DNA of 64,000 bases from Brachypterus glaber (lineage: Eukaryota; Arthropoda; Insecta; Coleoptera; Kateretidae), in the NCBI GenBank assembly GCA_958510825.1, contig OY294051.1, forward strand, positions 3,534,001-3,598,000, read 5' to 3'. The notes under the pieces are model-generated. The model was given only the letters and a program-made list of their open reading frames with translations. It was not told the origin of the DNA and ran no database searches. Numbering within the stretch: position 1 is the first letter of the stretch; every line of letters starts with the position of its first letter. This document shows, piece by piece, positions 18,801 through 30,200 of the stretch. Position numbers and translations under genes: made by a program.

Positions 18801-21783
18801 TAGTTATTTATTTATTTATTTATAGTCTTTCTGGGACCTATAAAAGGTGTTATTATTATTATTATTATTTTAGTACAGTGAGCGGCAAAGCCGATGAAAC
18901 TGTATATTTTTGATTCCTAATCTAATTACTAAATAAATGACAAATAAAAAAGTAAGAAAAATAAACTACGCAGTATAATCGCACATCCAATATTCGAAAC
19001 TGTTTTGAAAATATTCACTGTGCGATATTTAATTTACTATCTTGCTTGAAAAAACAGACCATAGTATTCAATATAATTTTTTTAGATGGCCATAATCAAA
19101 AGTATATTCATTGTTATTTTTTTAGAGACAGTAAGCAATTTAATGAGAATCTACTAAAAGTAAAACAAATAAAAGACATATCCATCCCGCAAAAACACAT
19201 TTTGTTTAATGTTAATACGCCTTTTTAATGTGGTCATCTAAAAAATATTGTTTGCACCATGGCCAAGCTTCTTTACTGGACTCGCCTATTTTACTTACGA
19301 TCTTGCCTTTTCAATGTTTCTTGTAATGACATCATGATCCATGAAAAACAGTCCAATTCTGATCAAATGAAACACAATATCCAATCTGTGCCCCAAAGAT
19401 ACAGTCTTGTCATAGGTTTGTCTAAAGGTAGTAACTGCATTGTCTTTGTCACCTATTCGGCTGTAATCAAAATATGTTAAGGGTTTAAATTCAGTTTCTT
19501 TTCACCTGTGAAACGAGGAACAAGTACTTTTGGCAAGAATTATGTAATCCGTTAGTCGCGTTTAATTTTTAGCATCAAGTGTTTTAGTATAGTTATTTAT
19601 TTATTTGCTATCTTAGATATGCCCTGGATTCGATTATATATATTTTATAGTGATTGTATGAATGATGTGCAGTAAAATGACGAACATGTGATTATATTGG
19701 AGTAAGAAGAGAATTTTATGTTTTTTAATCATTTATAATGCTGATAAATTTTGATTTGGAAGCAACTAACACGTGAAGAAGTTTTTATACGTAGAGTTTT
19801 TTTTATATACTAACGCATGCGCAAATATAATTACAAATTAGAAAAAACAGCCTTGACAACAGCTAAAACAACCAACAGCAAACACGAAAAGGGAAGAAGA
19901 AAAAGAAAAGTTCTTACAGAAGACTGGAAATTTTCTATAATAAAAACAGGAGTGGGCATGGTGCCAAGCCAAATAAGAACCACTCTTGGTGAATTGATTA
20001 ACTAAGAGGGATCTGGCTAATTATCTCACTGAGAAAAGGCCAAAAAAAGGAAGAAGAAGAAGGGTTTAAATTTTTACCAGAGCTCACTGTACAGTATAAA
20101 AACTTTTTTTCCTGCTCTGCTATTTTTACCACAAAAATGAAAAGATAAAATGAATCAGTTGAAAAACAGTACTAGTCCAAAATTGCTGTTGTTGTAGTGT
20201 TTAACTAGAATGATACATTAGAAGCGCAATTTGTTGGGAAAAAAATTCATTATAGAACAGAAAAAATAAAACCGTGGACATGTTCTGTTTTTCAACAGAA
20301 TTTTTTTTAATAAATAATAACAAACCTTTTTTTTAATAAATAATAACAAACCTTTTTTTTAATAAATAATAACAAGCATTGCATAACATGTTTTATTACA
20401 TACTCGTACATACAGTGCGGTCCAAAAGTCACCCTCCTTCTTAACTTTTGAACAAGTTGAGATATAAACTTCAAATTTGAAAAACCCAATCTATCTTTTC
20501 GCATATATTTAATATTTTCAGCTCTTAAAATGTGGACAGGGGAGCATGGAGGGCATTTTTTAATGGAAAATGGGGTCGTGTGCTACATCATTTTAAAGCT
20601 TATAAAATTATCTATTTAACTATATATTTTTTATTACATAAATGATAATGTTCTGAAGCAGAATGAATAAAGCTACAAATTTTGCAAACATTGACTATCT
20701 TATCTCAAAATGGCTATTTTAGGACTAGTACTGTTCTTCAACTGACTGATTCAAATATAGATATAGCATAAAATTGAAAATATAAACATGTACCTGTAAT
20801 ATTCTGCCTTTTTTAAATATGCATCTCTGACTTCCATCTCACCCAGATTTTTCTCAGCATCTTCAATCGCAGCATCTAGTTCTTTAATTTTTGCTTCGTT
20901 GTTGTCTTTCAGTTTTTTCAGAAGGACTGGGTCTACTTTCCAGCCTATGTCTTTGCAAACTAACTCATACCATGGGGCCATATCTTAAAATATAAAGTCA
21001 AATTACCGGCAATTATATAATAAAAATATTGGTGCCCAAAATAATTATGCCACAGCCCCCAACCCCTAAAAATTCTGCAACCCATTCTCTGGAAGGCCCA
21101 GACTTGAGAGGGAAAGCTTCCCTGGGGCCTGGGAACAAGGATTGTCTGCAGCGCTAGAGCTTTCTTGCATTTTTGGGAATATTTAATTAAAAATTACAAT
21201 AGACCATCAAATTTCTAAAAATTCTCATCTGCAGCAATAGGGCTTTCTTACGTTTTTTTGTTTTAATTCGACACTGTAAAATTTGAGTTCTGGCTCAGTC
21301 CACCCTGCTTCTCCCATTTAAGCATATTAAACTGCCCTAAGCCTGATTTTAAAGATTTTTTTAGCTCGAGTTCTAGAAAAAATTAGGTACATATGTTGTG
21401 AAAAACTAGGTATTGCATTTTGGTTTATTTAAACCTATAGCTGATAAAGAAAACGCTACCTTCTTTTTGAAAATGTAGGTCTCATATTTACTATGTACTT
21501 TATATAAAAAGAAAAATATTATTTTCGTGTTTGGACCGTGTTGCAGGACTGTTATTATCCCATTTCTATATAAAATTAAGAAAATTGTATCATTTGGGAA
21601 CAAAAAAACTGGCAAGTCATTGGAAAACATAACCTTACCATCTTGTTTGATCGCGTCGCTGATAATACTGTGAATGGCTGCATCTTGTTTGAATGCTGGT
21701 AACGTTAGAAGAAACTTATTTTTTGCTAATTCCAATTTTGGATTCTTTTCTAAACCCTGATCTTCCAAATTTTCGATCGGCAT
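15872..21783 (-). CDS. Rpn7: 26S proteasome lid subunit Rpn7 (PSMD6)
   Basis: This is a scaffold subunit of the 19S regulatory-particle lid in cytosolic and nuclear proteasomes. Seven minus-strand exons (21783-21639, 20983-20794, 19460-19299, 18655-18436, 18335-18227, 17343-17175, 16046-15872) join in phase. They give exactly 389 residues, the same length as human PSMD6. Strongly conserved blocks are [66 protein letters not shown], the PCI-domain stretch YYVREM...QLLESYRSL...SEAFGV, and the C-terminus [11 protein letters not shown]. The N-terminal half is TPR-like helical repeats and the C-terminal part a PCI winged helix. Introns 2, 3, 5 and 6 hold mobile elements. No truncation or frameshift is present, so the copy looks functional. 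Confidence 0.98.
16153..16904. mobile_element. ~750-bp element with ~41-bp terminal inverted repeats (Rpn7 intron 6)
   Basis: AATCTGAAACTTTTAGGTGT and about 21 further bases (16153-16193) are inverted at 16864-16904. The interior contains another inverted pair (GTCTATCCAAAGACT near 16470 and its partner near 16565) and 'tgcaagatagta', which recurs inverted at about 16843. The plus-strand frame at 16199-16402 has no recognisable product. Confidence 0.6.
17504..18103. mobile_element. ~600-bp MITE in Rpn7 intron 5
   Basis: The ends AGCCAATTTTTTGTCGGG... and the inverse ...CACAAAAAATTGGCT are about 25-bp imperfect inverted repeats. Subterminal ACCGG and GGTTAACCG motifs occur at both sides. It is non-coding. 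Confidence 0.55.
18709..19060. mobile_element. ~350-bp MITE, copy 1 (family I, Rpn7 intron 3)
   Basis: The ends GGTCTGTTTTTTCAAGCAAG and CTTGCTTGAAAAAACAGACC are flanked by TA. Long inverted arms share 'aaaatcgcacagtaaatatt'. The loop contains a (TTTA)n / (ATT)n stretch, possibly a secondary insertion, since the relative at 45624-45832 lacks it. Confidence 0.75.
19492..20059 (+). mobile_element. TSD-flanked 570-bp retroposon, copy 2 (family B, Rpn7 intron 2)
   Basis: A perfect 13-bp direct repeat AAGGGTTTAAATT (19479-19491 and 20060-20072) brackets it. It ends in an AAGGAAGAAGAAGA tail. It is co-linear with 747-1317 from 'cttttcacc' onward. The insertion is opposite to Rpn7 transcription. 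Confidence 0.8.
19817..20005 (+). CDS. Small basic ORF inside family B retroposon, copy 2
   Basis: A 62-residue frame starts [19 protein letters not shown] and ends [14 protein letters not shown]. It aligns with the frame at 1075-1257 across its whole length with only in-frame indels. The Lys/Arg-rich core could bind nucleic acid, but no family is recognised. Confidence 0.3.
   Translation: MRKYNYKLEKTALTTAKTTNSKHEKGRRKRKVLTEDWKFSIIKTGVGMVPSQIRTTLGELIN
20060..20793. other. Rest of Rpn7 intron 2
   Basis: AT-rich intron sequence. It includes a short tandem duplication of 'aataaataataacaaacctttttttt' type, about 28 bp x 3 (20309-20375). Nothing else is recognised. Confidence 0.5.
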
Positions 21784-22039
21784 TTTGAAAACTTCACAAA
21801 ATTATGACAACACAAATTTTTTGACAAGCCACAACCAGGTTCACCAACCGTTATTCTTCCGTACCAACCGCAATAAAAATCCCTAGATAGACGCGGCGTT
21901 GTTGCCGGTTCTTCATTTTTTTGTGCAAGGTGGGTGTTCTGTGGTTTCTACGTGAATTTTCCTGTTTATTTGCAAAATAAAAGAGAATTTTAGTGTGTTT
22001 TTGTGATTTATCCTAATTGGATAGAAGTAAGGCTCAAAG
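21784..22039 (+). promoter_or_regulatory. Rpn7 promoter and possible divergent noncoding exon
   Basis: Directly upstream of the Rpn7 start is a GC-richer stretch. On the plus strand a strong splice donor, CTCAAAG|GTAAGT, is at 22039/22040, preceded by about 150 bp without long frames. This would fit a noncoding first exon of a divergent transcript driven by a shared promoter. No downstream partner exon is proven; 23575-23778 is one candidate. Confidence 0.35.
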
Positions 22040-22422
22040 GTAAGTGATTTTCAGATGTTTTTGTTACAATTTTACTTGTAAAATAAATAAAAGCCTGTTT
22101 GATAAAATCTGTTGGCTTTGGGATTTACAGGGCGCCGAACGTTTTCCCATTAGAAAATTCCTAAAGGATTGGAGCTGTTATAAACAGATACTTAGATATG
22201 ATTAATATCTCATTATTACCTACTGATCAATGTTCTAGTTGTTTAAAACGACTTGTTTTAAAATATTTGATAAATTATAATAGAGGAGAGCAGGGTAATA
22301 TGAAACAATGGGCAATTAGATACTCTTGTCCTTAAGAATAAGACAAGAGAAGGAGAAGGTCAAAAATTACAACTTTTTTTTAGCGTAAAAATACAACTTT
22401 TTTTTGCCCTCCAGAAAAAAAC
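22040..22422. other. Intergenic or intronic DNA, nothing recognised
   Basis: AT-rich; 'ggagagcagggtaatatgaaacaatgggc' near 22285 resembles the end of a common insect repeat, seen with variation near 62710. Confidence 0.35.
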
Positions 22423-22755
22423 TATCCAATACATACAGATAATAAGACAATTACCAGCTTTATTTTAAATAGATAAACTCAATAATAACCCCCGCGTGGC
22501 TTTTACTTTATTGAGTGGATAATTATTTATTTTACCCACTCAACTGTCACTTGTCAAATTATTTTCTTGTAAATGTCATTAAAATTTTTAATAAAAATAT
22601 GAATTCTTAAGCTATTTATTGGATAAAACCTTGTATGGCACTCATGGGAAACCGATATTGCCCTCTCGAAAATTAACCTGCAAGGCTGATGCCTCGGTTA
22701 ATTTTCTCATGGGCAATATCTTACTTTACCCACTAGTACCATAAATAACTATTGT
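22423..22755. mobile_element. Family A MITE, copy 2
   Basis: It matches the reverse complement of 2883-3207: it starts TATCCAATACATACAGATAA and ends 'cactagtaccataaataact'. It lacks the second long inverted arm present in copy 1. Confidence 0.7.
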
Positions 22756-23178
22756 CCGTGACAGTTTCCACCCCTGACCATAAACTAAAGAAAAAGCTTT
22801 GTCCTGTTTCTACTAACTTGCCGCCCCTACCAAAAACAGACAAACTAATACCTATTTCAGAAAATGTGATTTTTTTATCAATATAATCTTGCCTTGCAAA
22901 CATTGAGTTTTAAATTAACAACACGTGGAAAAAAAACAAAAAATACATACTTTTTATAATTTTTTTACAGCCCGGTAACAAGTTTTAGGTTATGTTTAGG
23001 TCATAATTATGTATTTTCAGCATAAAAAGGTCAAATATGATTTATTAAAGGAATGTTTATTAAAAAAGTAAAAAATTATTATATTTACAGTAATAAATTA
23101 ACATTACATGGTTTTCAATATGAATACTAGGTATTTACATGTTATTTTAGACCGAAAATTTTCGGTATATTTCCAGAT

Positions 23179-23330
23179 AGGGAACGTTCAAGTATTACGT
23201 AACGCTCCTGGGGGCGGTGGGGGTCATTTTGTAGTGTTAGGCCCATGTTAATGGTATAGGAAAATAGCGTTACAGGGGGGGGGTTCAAAATGATCAAAAT
23301 TTGCGTTACGTAATACTTGAACTTATTCCC
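23179..23330. mobile_element. ~150-bp MITE, family C short form
   Basis: The ends AGGGAACGTTCAAGTATTAC and GTAATACTTGAACTTATTCCC enclose inverted 'gcgttac' blocks and a G-rich core. It is nearly the same as 31911-32061. Confidence 0.75.
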
Positions 23331-23574
23331 ATATACTTTACGTTTTGAACTAAAAAATTAGTATTTTGAACACTACTTTTATTTACATAAAAATTGAACT
23401 TTTAAAATTCAACTTAGATTCCAAGTTAAAGTCGTAGACCATCTAAGACTTCGGATCTTGTCTGTTAAGAATCTTCTATTTCTTTTTACAATAAAATGAA
23501 AAGAGATGCCACTAAAATTTTCTTGAATTGTAAAAATTTTCTAAAACATTCAATTATTTTAATGATACTTATAG

Positions 23575-23778
23575 AAAGATTGTTTACGATGTGACGATTT
23601 ATGGTATTGTACTTTACCAGTTATACCAACATACAAATTTGGTAGCCTTGTTGTCAAGTTAACTTGGATAAAGAATGAAACAGAAGTTATTATGAATGGA
23701 TGTATGATGGTACAACTGGCGAAGTTAAATACTATAAAACTTCGCACCGTAAAAATTGTTTCTATACCTATCAACTTA
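23575..23778 (+). CDS. Possible terminal exon, unrecognised
   Basis: An acceptor-like 'gatacttatag' precedes an open frame of about 67 residues starting KDCLRCDDLWYCTLPVIPTY, with LVVKLTWIKNETEVIMNGC in the middle, and ending in TAG. The residue mix looks protein-like, with three Cys near the start. I do not recognise it. It might be the last exon of the transcript diverging from Rpn7, or chance. Confidence 0.25.
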
Positions 23779-23944
23779 TAGCTCCGTCTATTTCGCTATA
23801 AAATACTTTTTTGATTTTTTAATTTATTATAGTTTTTTTTTAGTTTAAAATTCTGAAAATTTTAAACCGAATAAAAGCTATATAAAAAATTATTAAATAT
23901 TGTTTAGAAAACCACTTCAATTTACAAAAACTTAGTTTTATTTC

Positions 23945-24217
23945 TTGTCGAGTTTCTTGTTTTTTTTTTACGTAGGTAAATTGAAAAAGACAGAAATTAT
24001 TTTTTTTAAATTTTACCCTAAAACAATTGTGGAGCTCATTTTCAAAACGCAACAAGTCCAAAAGGAGCTCCACATTTTAAATTTTAGCTGTTTAAATCCT
24101 GGTCTTTCACAAACACTCCCTGAACGAAGATTTTCCACATTGGTGGTCGTAGAAAAAATAGGTTGTAAGACTCATTTACAAAATGTACTTAACCAAACCA
24201 CACGTTTTATAAATTGA
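23945..24217 (+). other. Open segment of uncertain coding status
   Basis: The frame after an acceptor-like 'tttttacgtag' is open to 24217 (C-terminal part: LNPGLSQTLPERRFSTLVVV). Opposite-strand frames are equally open here (for example NLFFLRPPMWKIFVQGVF), so strand and reality are undecided. It contains a perfect inverted pair, GTGGAGCTC and GAGCTCCAC (24030-24073). Confidence 0.2.
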
Positions 24218-24250
24218 TCCTGAAAAAATTTCCACACTTGTTGTATAATA

Positions 24251-24256
24251 TTTATT
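24251..24256 (-). promoter_or_regulatory. Polyadenylation signal for the 1531-residue gene
   Basis: A minus-strand AATAAA lies about 38 nt after the stop codon at 24294. Confidence 0.5.
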
Positions 24257-24293
24257 TAGTATTAGGAAAATAGTACTAACGGATTTACGAGGG

Positions 24294-27200
24294 TCAAGTA
24301 ATGTTTCCCTCCGCCTTCAGTTGATTCAAATAAGCAATATGCAGTTCTTTTAGTCTGTTCGTATTATGCATCATCAAAAAAGTGTTAAACGAAATCGGTT
24401 TATTACCCTTATAGATCTGATAGCCTGTAACATATTTATAATAATGGAAAAAATCAGATGGTACATGGTCTTGTACCATCTCGTACTCCCTGCAGTATTC
24501 CATAGGGTTAGATAAAACTTCTTTGCAGCTGAAATTTACATCTGGTGGTAATTTTACTACTTCCCCGTGATAGTTGTAAAAATTTGCGTCGGAGGTTAAC
24601 CCATCATGAAGTTTTAAGTTTTTCAGAAATAAATTTATTTGTGTTTCATCGAAATACCGGATTATGGTGTTATTTTCTCGAATGTAATGTAGTTTGCCTC
24701 TGGGTATTTCTTTCCGTTGTTGTGGTGCTACGTGATCAAGCGTAGGTGAATGTAGAGTAGATTCGCTAGTATTACTCAAAGTGTCTATAGAATGTCTTCT
24801 AGTTGTTTGGTCCGGGCTACGCATAAAAGTTTGTGCGTGGTAACCTTTTGGTAAAACCTGGATGTCACGTTTCGAAAAATAATTCTGCATTTCTTCATAT
24901 TTTGGGAAATGGTGCGGTAGTTTTGGAAAATGATTAGGAGGGCTTATTAATTCATGACGTCTGATTGAATTTTGTGTGTCCATTTTTTGCATTGGACCCT
25001 GTGCAAAAGTATTTGGAGTGCTGATTAACTCTTGGTGTCGTATAGGACTTTGTGTTTCTATTTTCCTTATAGAACTCTGCGAGTTTAATTTATGTCGGAT
25101 AGTACTTTGCGTATCCATCTTTTGTACCGGACTCCGTGAGTTCGAAAAAGTTGGACTTCGTGAGTTAGGAAACATTGGACCGATCACATCATGTTGTATT
25201 ATAGGGCTTCGTCTTTCTAATGTGTCCATTTTTAGCATTGGACTCTGTGCAAAAGTATTTGGAGGGCTGATTAACTCGTGGTGTCGTATAGGACTTTGCG
25301 TTTCTATGTTCCTCATAGAACTCTGTGAGTTCATTTGATGATGTCGGATAATACCTTGCGTATCCATTTTTTGTACCGGACTCTGTGAGTTCGAAAAAGT
25401 TGGACTCCGTGAGTTAGGAAACGTTGGCCTGATCAAATCATTTTGTATTATAGGACTTCGTCTTTCTAATGTGTCCGTTTTTGGTATTGGACTCTGTGCA
25501 AAAGTATTTAGAGGGCTGATTGACTCGTGGTGTCGTATAGGACTTTTTTCTAGTTTCTTTATAGAACACTGTGAGTTTCTAGTGATTAATTCATGATGTC
25601 GGATAGTACTTTGTGCATCCATTTTTTGTACTGGACTCCGTGAATTCGAAAAAGTTGGACTCCGTGAGTTAGAAAAAGTTGGACTAATCAAATCGTGTTG
25701 TATTATAGGACTTCGACTTTCTAATTTTCTTACAGGACTTTGCGAGTTGCTAGTGATTGGATTTTGTGGGTCGCTTCCCATTGGATTTCTTGAGTCTATG
25801 ATGATAGGAAGAGAATTTCGATGAAAATTTTGCACCTGGGGTTTCATTGGCGGGTAAAGGGTAAGACAAGGTTCAGACTTTTGGGTTTTGTATTGGATTT
25901 TGTGTCTAAGTTCTTCACCTATCATTTTTCGTTTTACTCCTCGGTATTCTTCCATTAGTTTTTTCGTGTCTAAAGGTTCGGATTCTAAAACAAAGAAAAG
26001 TAAATAAATATTCATAGATTATATCCCGAGAACTAATGATTTAACCAGCAAAACTGCAAGTAGTTGTGTTTATGTTAATTTTGTTTGGAAAATGTATGAA
26101 ACTTAATAATTATAAAAAGCTCAGGACCGCAGGTCAAGAGTTGAAACGGTTATAGCCAACAGAGGTAGAATTCGCTATTATTTAATTTCAGTTTATATAT
26201 GTTGCTATTTTTTTAGATTTTAAACGGGCATTTGAAACTATTGATCGAAAGATTCTAATAAAAAAATTGAAAAGTTATGGTATTGGTGGTAGCGTATTAA
26301 AATGGATAAAAAGTTATTTAAATAATAGATATCAAAAAACTAAAGTTAATAATATATTCTCTTCTAAACTAGAAAATAATAATGGAGTGCCCCAGGGAAG
26401 TGTGCTTGGTCCTCTATTATTTATTATTTATATAAACGACATATACAAACATCACAACTGTGATTTTTTAAACTTATTTGCAGATGATACATTACTTTCT
26501 GCTAGTGGTGCAGACTTACTACAGGTGCTAAACAAAATTCAGTCATCTTTAAATTCTTTATGTAGTTACTTAAGTAAAAATAAACTAAAGTTAAATATTT
26601 CCAAAACTAAAGCAATGATAATTTTAACCAAGTATCAGTACAGTAAAATAGATTTAAACGCTATTAACCTAAATATTGATAATATATATATAAATACAGT
26701 TGAAGAAATAAAATACTTGGGTGTTATTATTGATAACAACTTAAACTTTGATAGTCATTTTAAATATATTTCCAGAAAAATTTCAAAAAAACTTTATTTC
26801 TTTTCAAGAGTAGCATCAAACCTTTCAACTCAAAGTAAAATTACAGTTTATAATACAATAATTCAACCGCATTTTGATTATTGTGCTACCATTTTATATT
26901 TTTTTGATTTGAACAAAATAAATGCACTACAAAAATTGCAGAACAGAGGTATGCGAGTAATACTTAAGTGCAGCAGATATACTCCCATAAACTTTATGTG
27001 GTCAGCTTTAAACTGGTTTTCAGTTAAAGAAAGACTGTTTTATTTTACAATGATATTTATATTCAAAATAGTAAACAACCTAACACCTACATACTTTCAA
27101 AAATTTCTAATATATAATCACCAAAGTCATCAATTAAATTTGCGCGATAATAACAGATTGTATATAGAGCGAGTAAGATTGACTCAAAGTAAAAAATCGG

Positions 27201-30200
27201 TTTTTATTCAAGGTTTCTGTGAATATAATGAACTGCCTAATTTTCTTAAAACCTCTAGATCTTTAAATATATTTAAAAGAAATATTATCACTCATATAAG
27301 AGACTTGTAGGTAGTTTAATATGTGGTTTATTTTTATTTATTTTTACTTTTGTATACATTTAAGCCAGTATTTATATTTATAATTCCATATAATGTATGG
27401 TTTATAGTTTATATTTAATGTGTAATGTAATTTATTATCTATTTTTTTTTTGTATATTAGGGGTTCCTATTTCCAATAAAGCTTATTATATTATATGGAC
27501 ATTTATGTTTTTTTTCGTAAACTGTTTTTTTCTCAGAGAGAGCACCATTCTTAATAATATCCTTAACTTTTTTCGACCAGTTTATAGTACTATAGTATAT
27601 TAAAGTACTAAAGTTTATAGTACTATAGTAAGTACTAGTTTCATAACATACTCGCCGCAAACGGCTCGTTTTCTAAACTTGTACTCGTGCGCTAAAAACG
27701 TGTTATGAAACGAGTGCTTTATACAATTTTTTCTATTTTGCTCTAAAATTTACAAAAACTTACATTTAAATTGATGACTGGTTTAGGGATTTTTGTTTTG
27801 GATTGGCATTACAGTTTACACCATGTTTAAAATTCTAAGAACAAATGATATTTTGATATATTTTATAGTCATCTCTTCTCTTTTTTACTGCAATTAACCA
27901 AGCTACAATTTTAACATGGTAAAAATAACCTAAACACAAAATTTTGTAGAAAATTCAACTTTAAAGCGACATTGACATTTGCACGTAAAACGTCAAGCGA
28001 TAGGCCAGGTCTGTTGCCAACCCAAAAGAACAAAAAGTACAGACCTCTTATGGGCCTATAAGAACACGTAAAATGCGTGTGATTATGAGCTTATAAGAGT
28101 CGCAAAATAGAAAAAAATAGTTTAATCAAACTTACCATTATGAGCTATAGTATATCCGTTATCAACATGTGCAGCTTCCTTCAAAAGAAAATCCAAAATT
28201 TGCTTTTTCTCAGTCGGACTTTTCAGCGTATTCAAAGCACCCCGAATTCTTCCAATGATATTTTCCAATTTTTTCGGATTTTCATCCACGTTTCTCGCAG
28301 TATGGACTGAAATGTTTTTCTCAGAGGTAACGGTCGCTAAATTATTATTATTTTTTCGGGTTATTCCAACCCAGTTCCCGAAATGGTCCATATGGATGTT
28401 TAAAATGGGTTCACCTGGTTTTTCTTTATTACAAACTACAGAAAAGTCTTTACATAATACTTCAGAGACCACATTTTCACACTGCTTCATATACGAGTTA
28501 TCCTTAGAAAATTTTTCAAGAATCACGTTTTGTACAACGTTACATAAAAAATCCGGACTGTTCCTTAATAAGTAGTTTTTCATTTCAAAACTTACTTTCT
28601 TCAATATGTTGTCCCGTGTACATTCTAATATTTGTTTCTGAATTATTTTAGCCAGTATACAAGTTTTGGGCGTTAGTTTTTCTGGATACAGAATACTTTC
28701 AATGCTTCTAAAATAAAAAACCATGGTTTTAATATCAATGTTTGGGTTCCATATTTCTCCTAACTGTTTTATAAGAGCCTCGCAATTTTTGTCTATTATT
28801 TTTTCGGAATCAGTTTTAGCTTCGTCCACTGCTTTCTTTGTCAGATTCATTGGTTCCTTTTCGATTACATCCCTTCTTTTTGTTTGATTTGGATAACTTT
28901 CTACATTTCTTTCCATGTATTTTGGAACTGTATTTACTATTTCTGGGTTAGGGCGACTAGAAGATAGCTTAAAGTTACTATTATTACTATTATTGGTATT
29001 GCTAAAATTACTATTAATAATACTAGGGTATGAATTTGATCTATTTGGACTCTCGAATACTCCGTTGCGTAGGGGTTGTGTTTTAGTAACATGGTTATTT
29101 AATTCTTCTTGCTTTTTACCAAAACAGTTTTGCACTGGTTTTTGTTTTGCATGAACATTTTTATGTATTACACTTAAATCTTTCTTTGTCGTGCTATTTT
29201 CAAATGCATTGTTTTGTAGCAAATTGCTTTCTTGCGTTTTAGGATCATTTCTTTGTATAAAATCTTCCCGATTTTTATCAAAAACATTGCTCTGTGATAA
29301 ACGTCTTTCTTGTAATTCGGGACTTTTTCTTATATTGCTGTTTAATTTATTCTTTTCATTTTTACCATGTAAGGAACCGTTGCTGTGGAACAAAACATAC
29401 CCTTTGTCTGATACAATTTTGCAGCTTGACAACTGTGATTTTATGTGCGTTAAATCTCTTTCTGGGAAAACATTTTTTTGCGACATGTCTTCTTCTTGCT
29501 TATTATTGTTTAGTAAAAATTTTTGGAGCGCCGTATCATGTAACATTTCTTGTTTTTGCCTAGTATTGTATTGCAACCATTTTCTGTGCGCCGTATCATT
29601 TACTGGAAAATTAATTTTCTGCAACATTTCTTGTTCTTGCTTATTGTGTAACGATTTTTTCTGCGCCAAATTATTTTCTGGAGAAATATTTTTTTGCAAC
29701 ATTTCTTCTTCTTGTTTATTATTGTTTTGTAATAATTTTCTTGGCGTCGAATCAGTTTGTAGAGAAATATTTTTATGTAACATGTCGGTTTTTAGCTTGG
29801 TACCTTCATCACCATTTTTTTTTATGCGTTTGTCAGATTTGTCGACTTGCTCGTTATTAAATTTCTGGTATTCTGGATTGTTGTTATTAAAAATTGATAA
29901 TTCTTCTTTTAAAATTTTTAATTTTTCTTCTTCTATGTTTCTGGTGGAATTTTGATTATTACCAAGAATATTATTGATAGAATGATCTTTTGGTGTGGAT
30001 TTTGTTTCTTCTTGTTTCTTATTTCTTTTCGTTTCTTGTTCTTGTACTATTTGAGGTAGACTATGCCTTCCTAATGCTGAAACGTTTATTATCGGTGGAG
30101 ATTTATTGATACTTTCTCGTTTCGTGCTTTCCTTAGTTTCGGCGGTTGTTGTGTTAGTTTGTAGAGGTATTTCTGGACTTTTCCTGTATGGACCAATACT

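Noticed and set aside
24976..25338. 120-codon plus-strand frame with repeated CxxGLC-like motifs
   Set aside because: It is the antisense shadow of the 83-codon repeats in the last exon; repeats on one strand create repeat frames on the other.
29191..29955. 254-codon plus-strand frame, Cys/Leu/Phe-rich
   Set aside because: It is antisense to exon 3 of the minus-strand 1531-residue gene, which has consistent splice phases. The Cys/Phe bias is the complement of Asn/Lys/Gln-rich codons.
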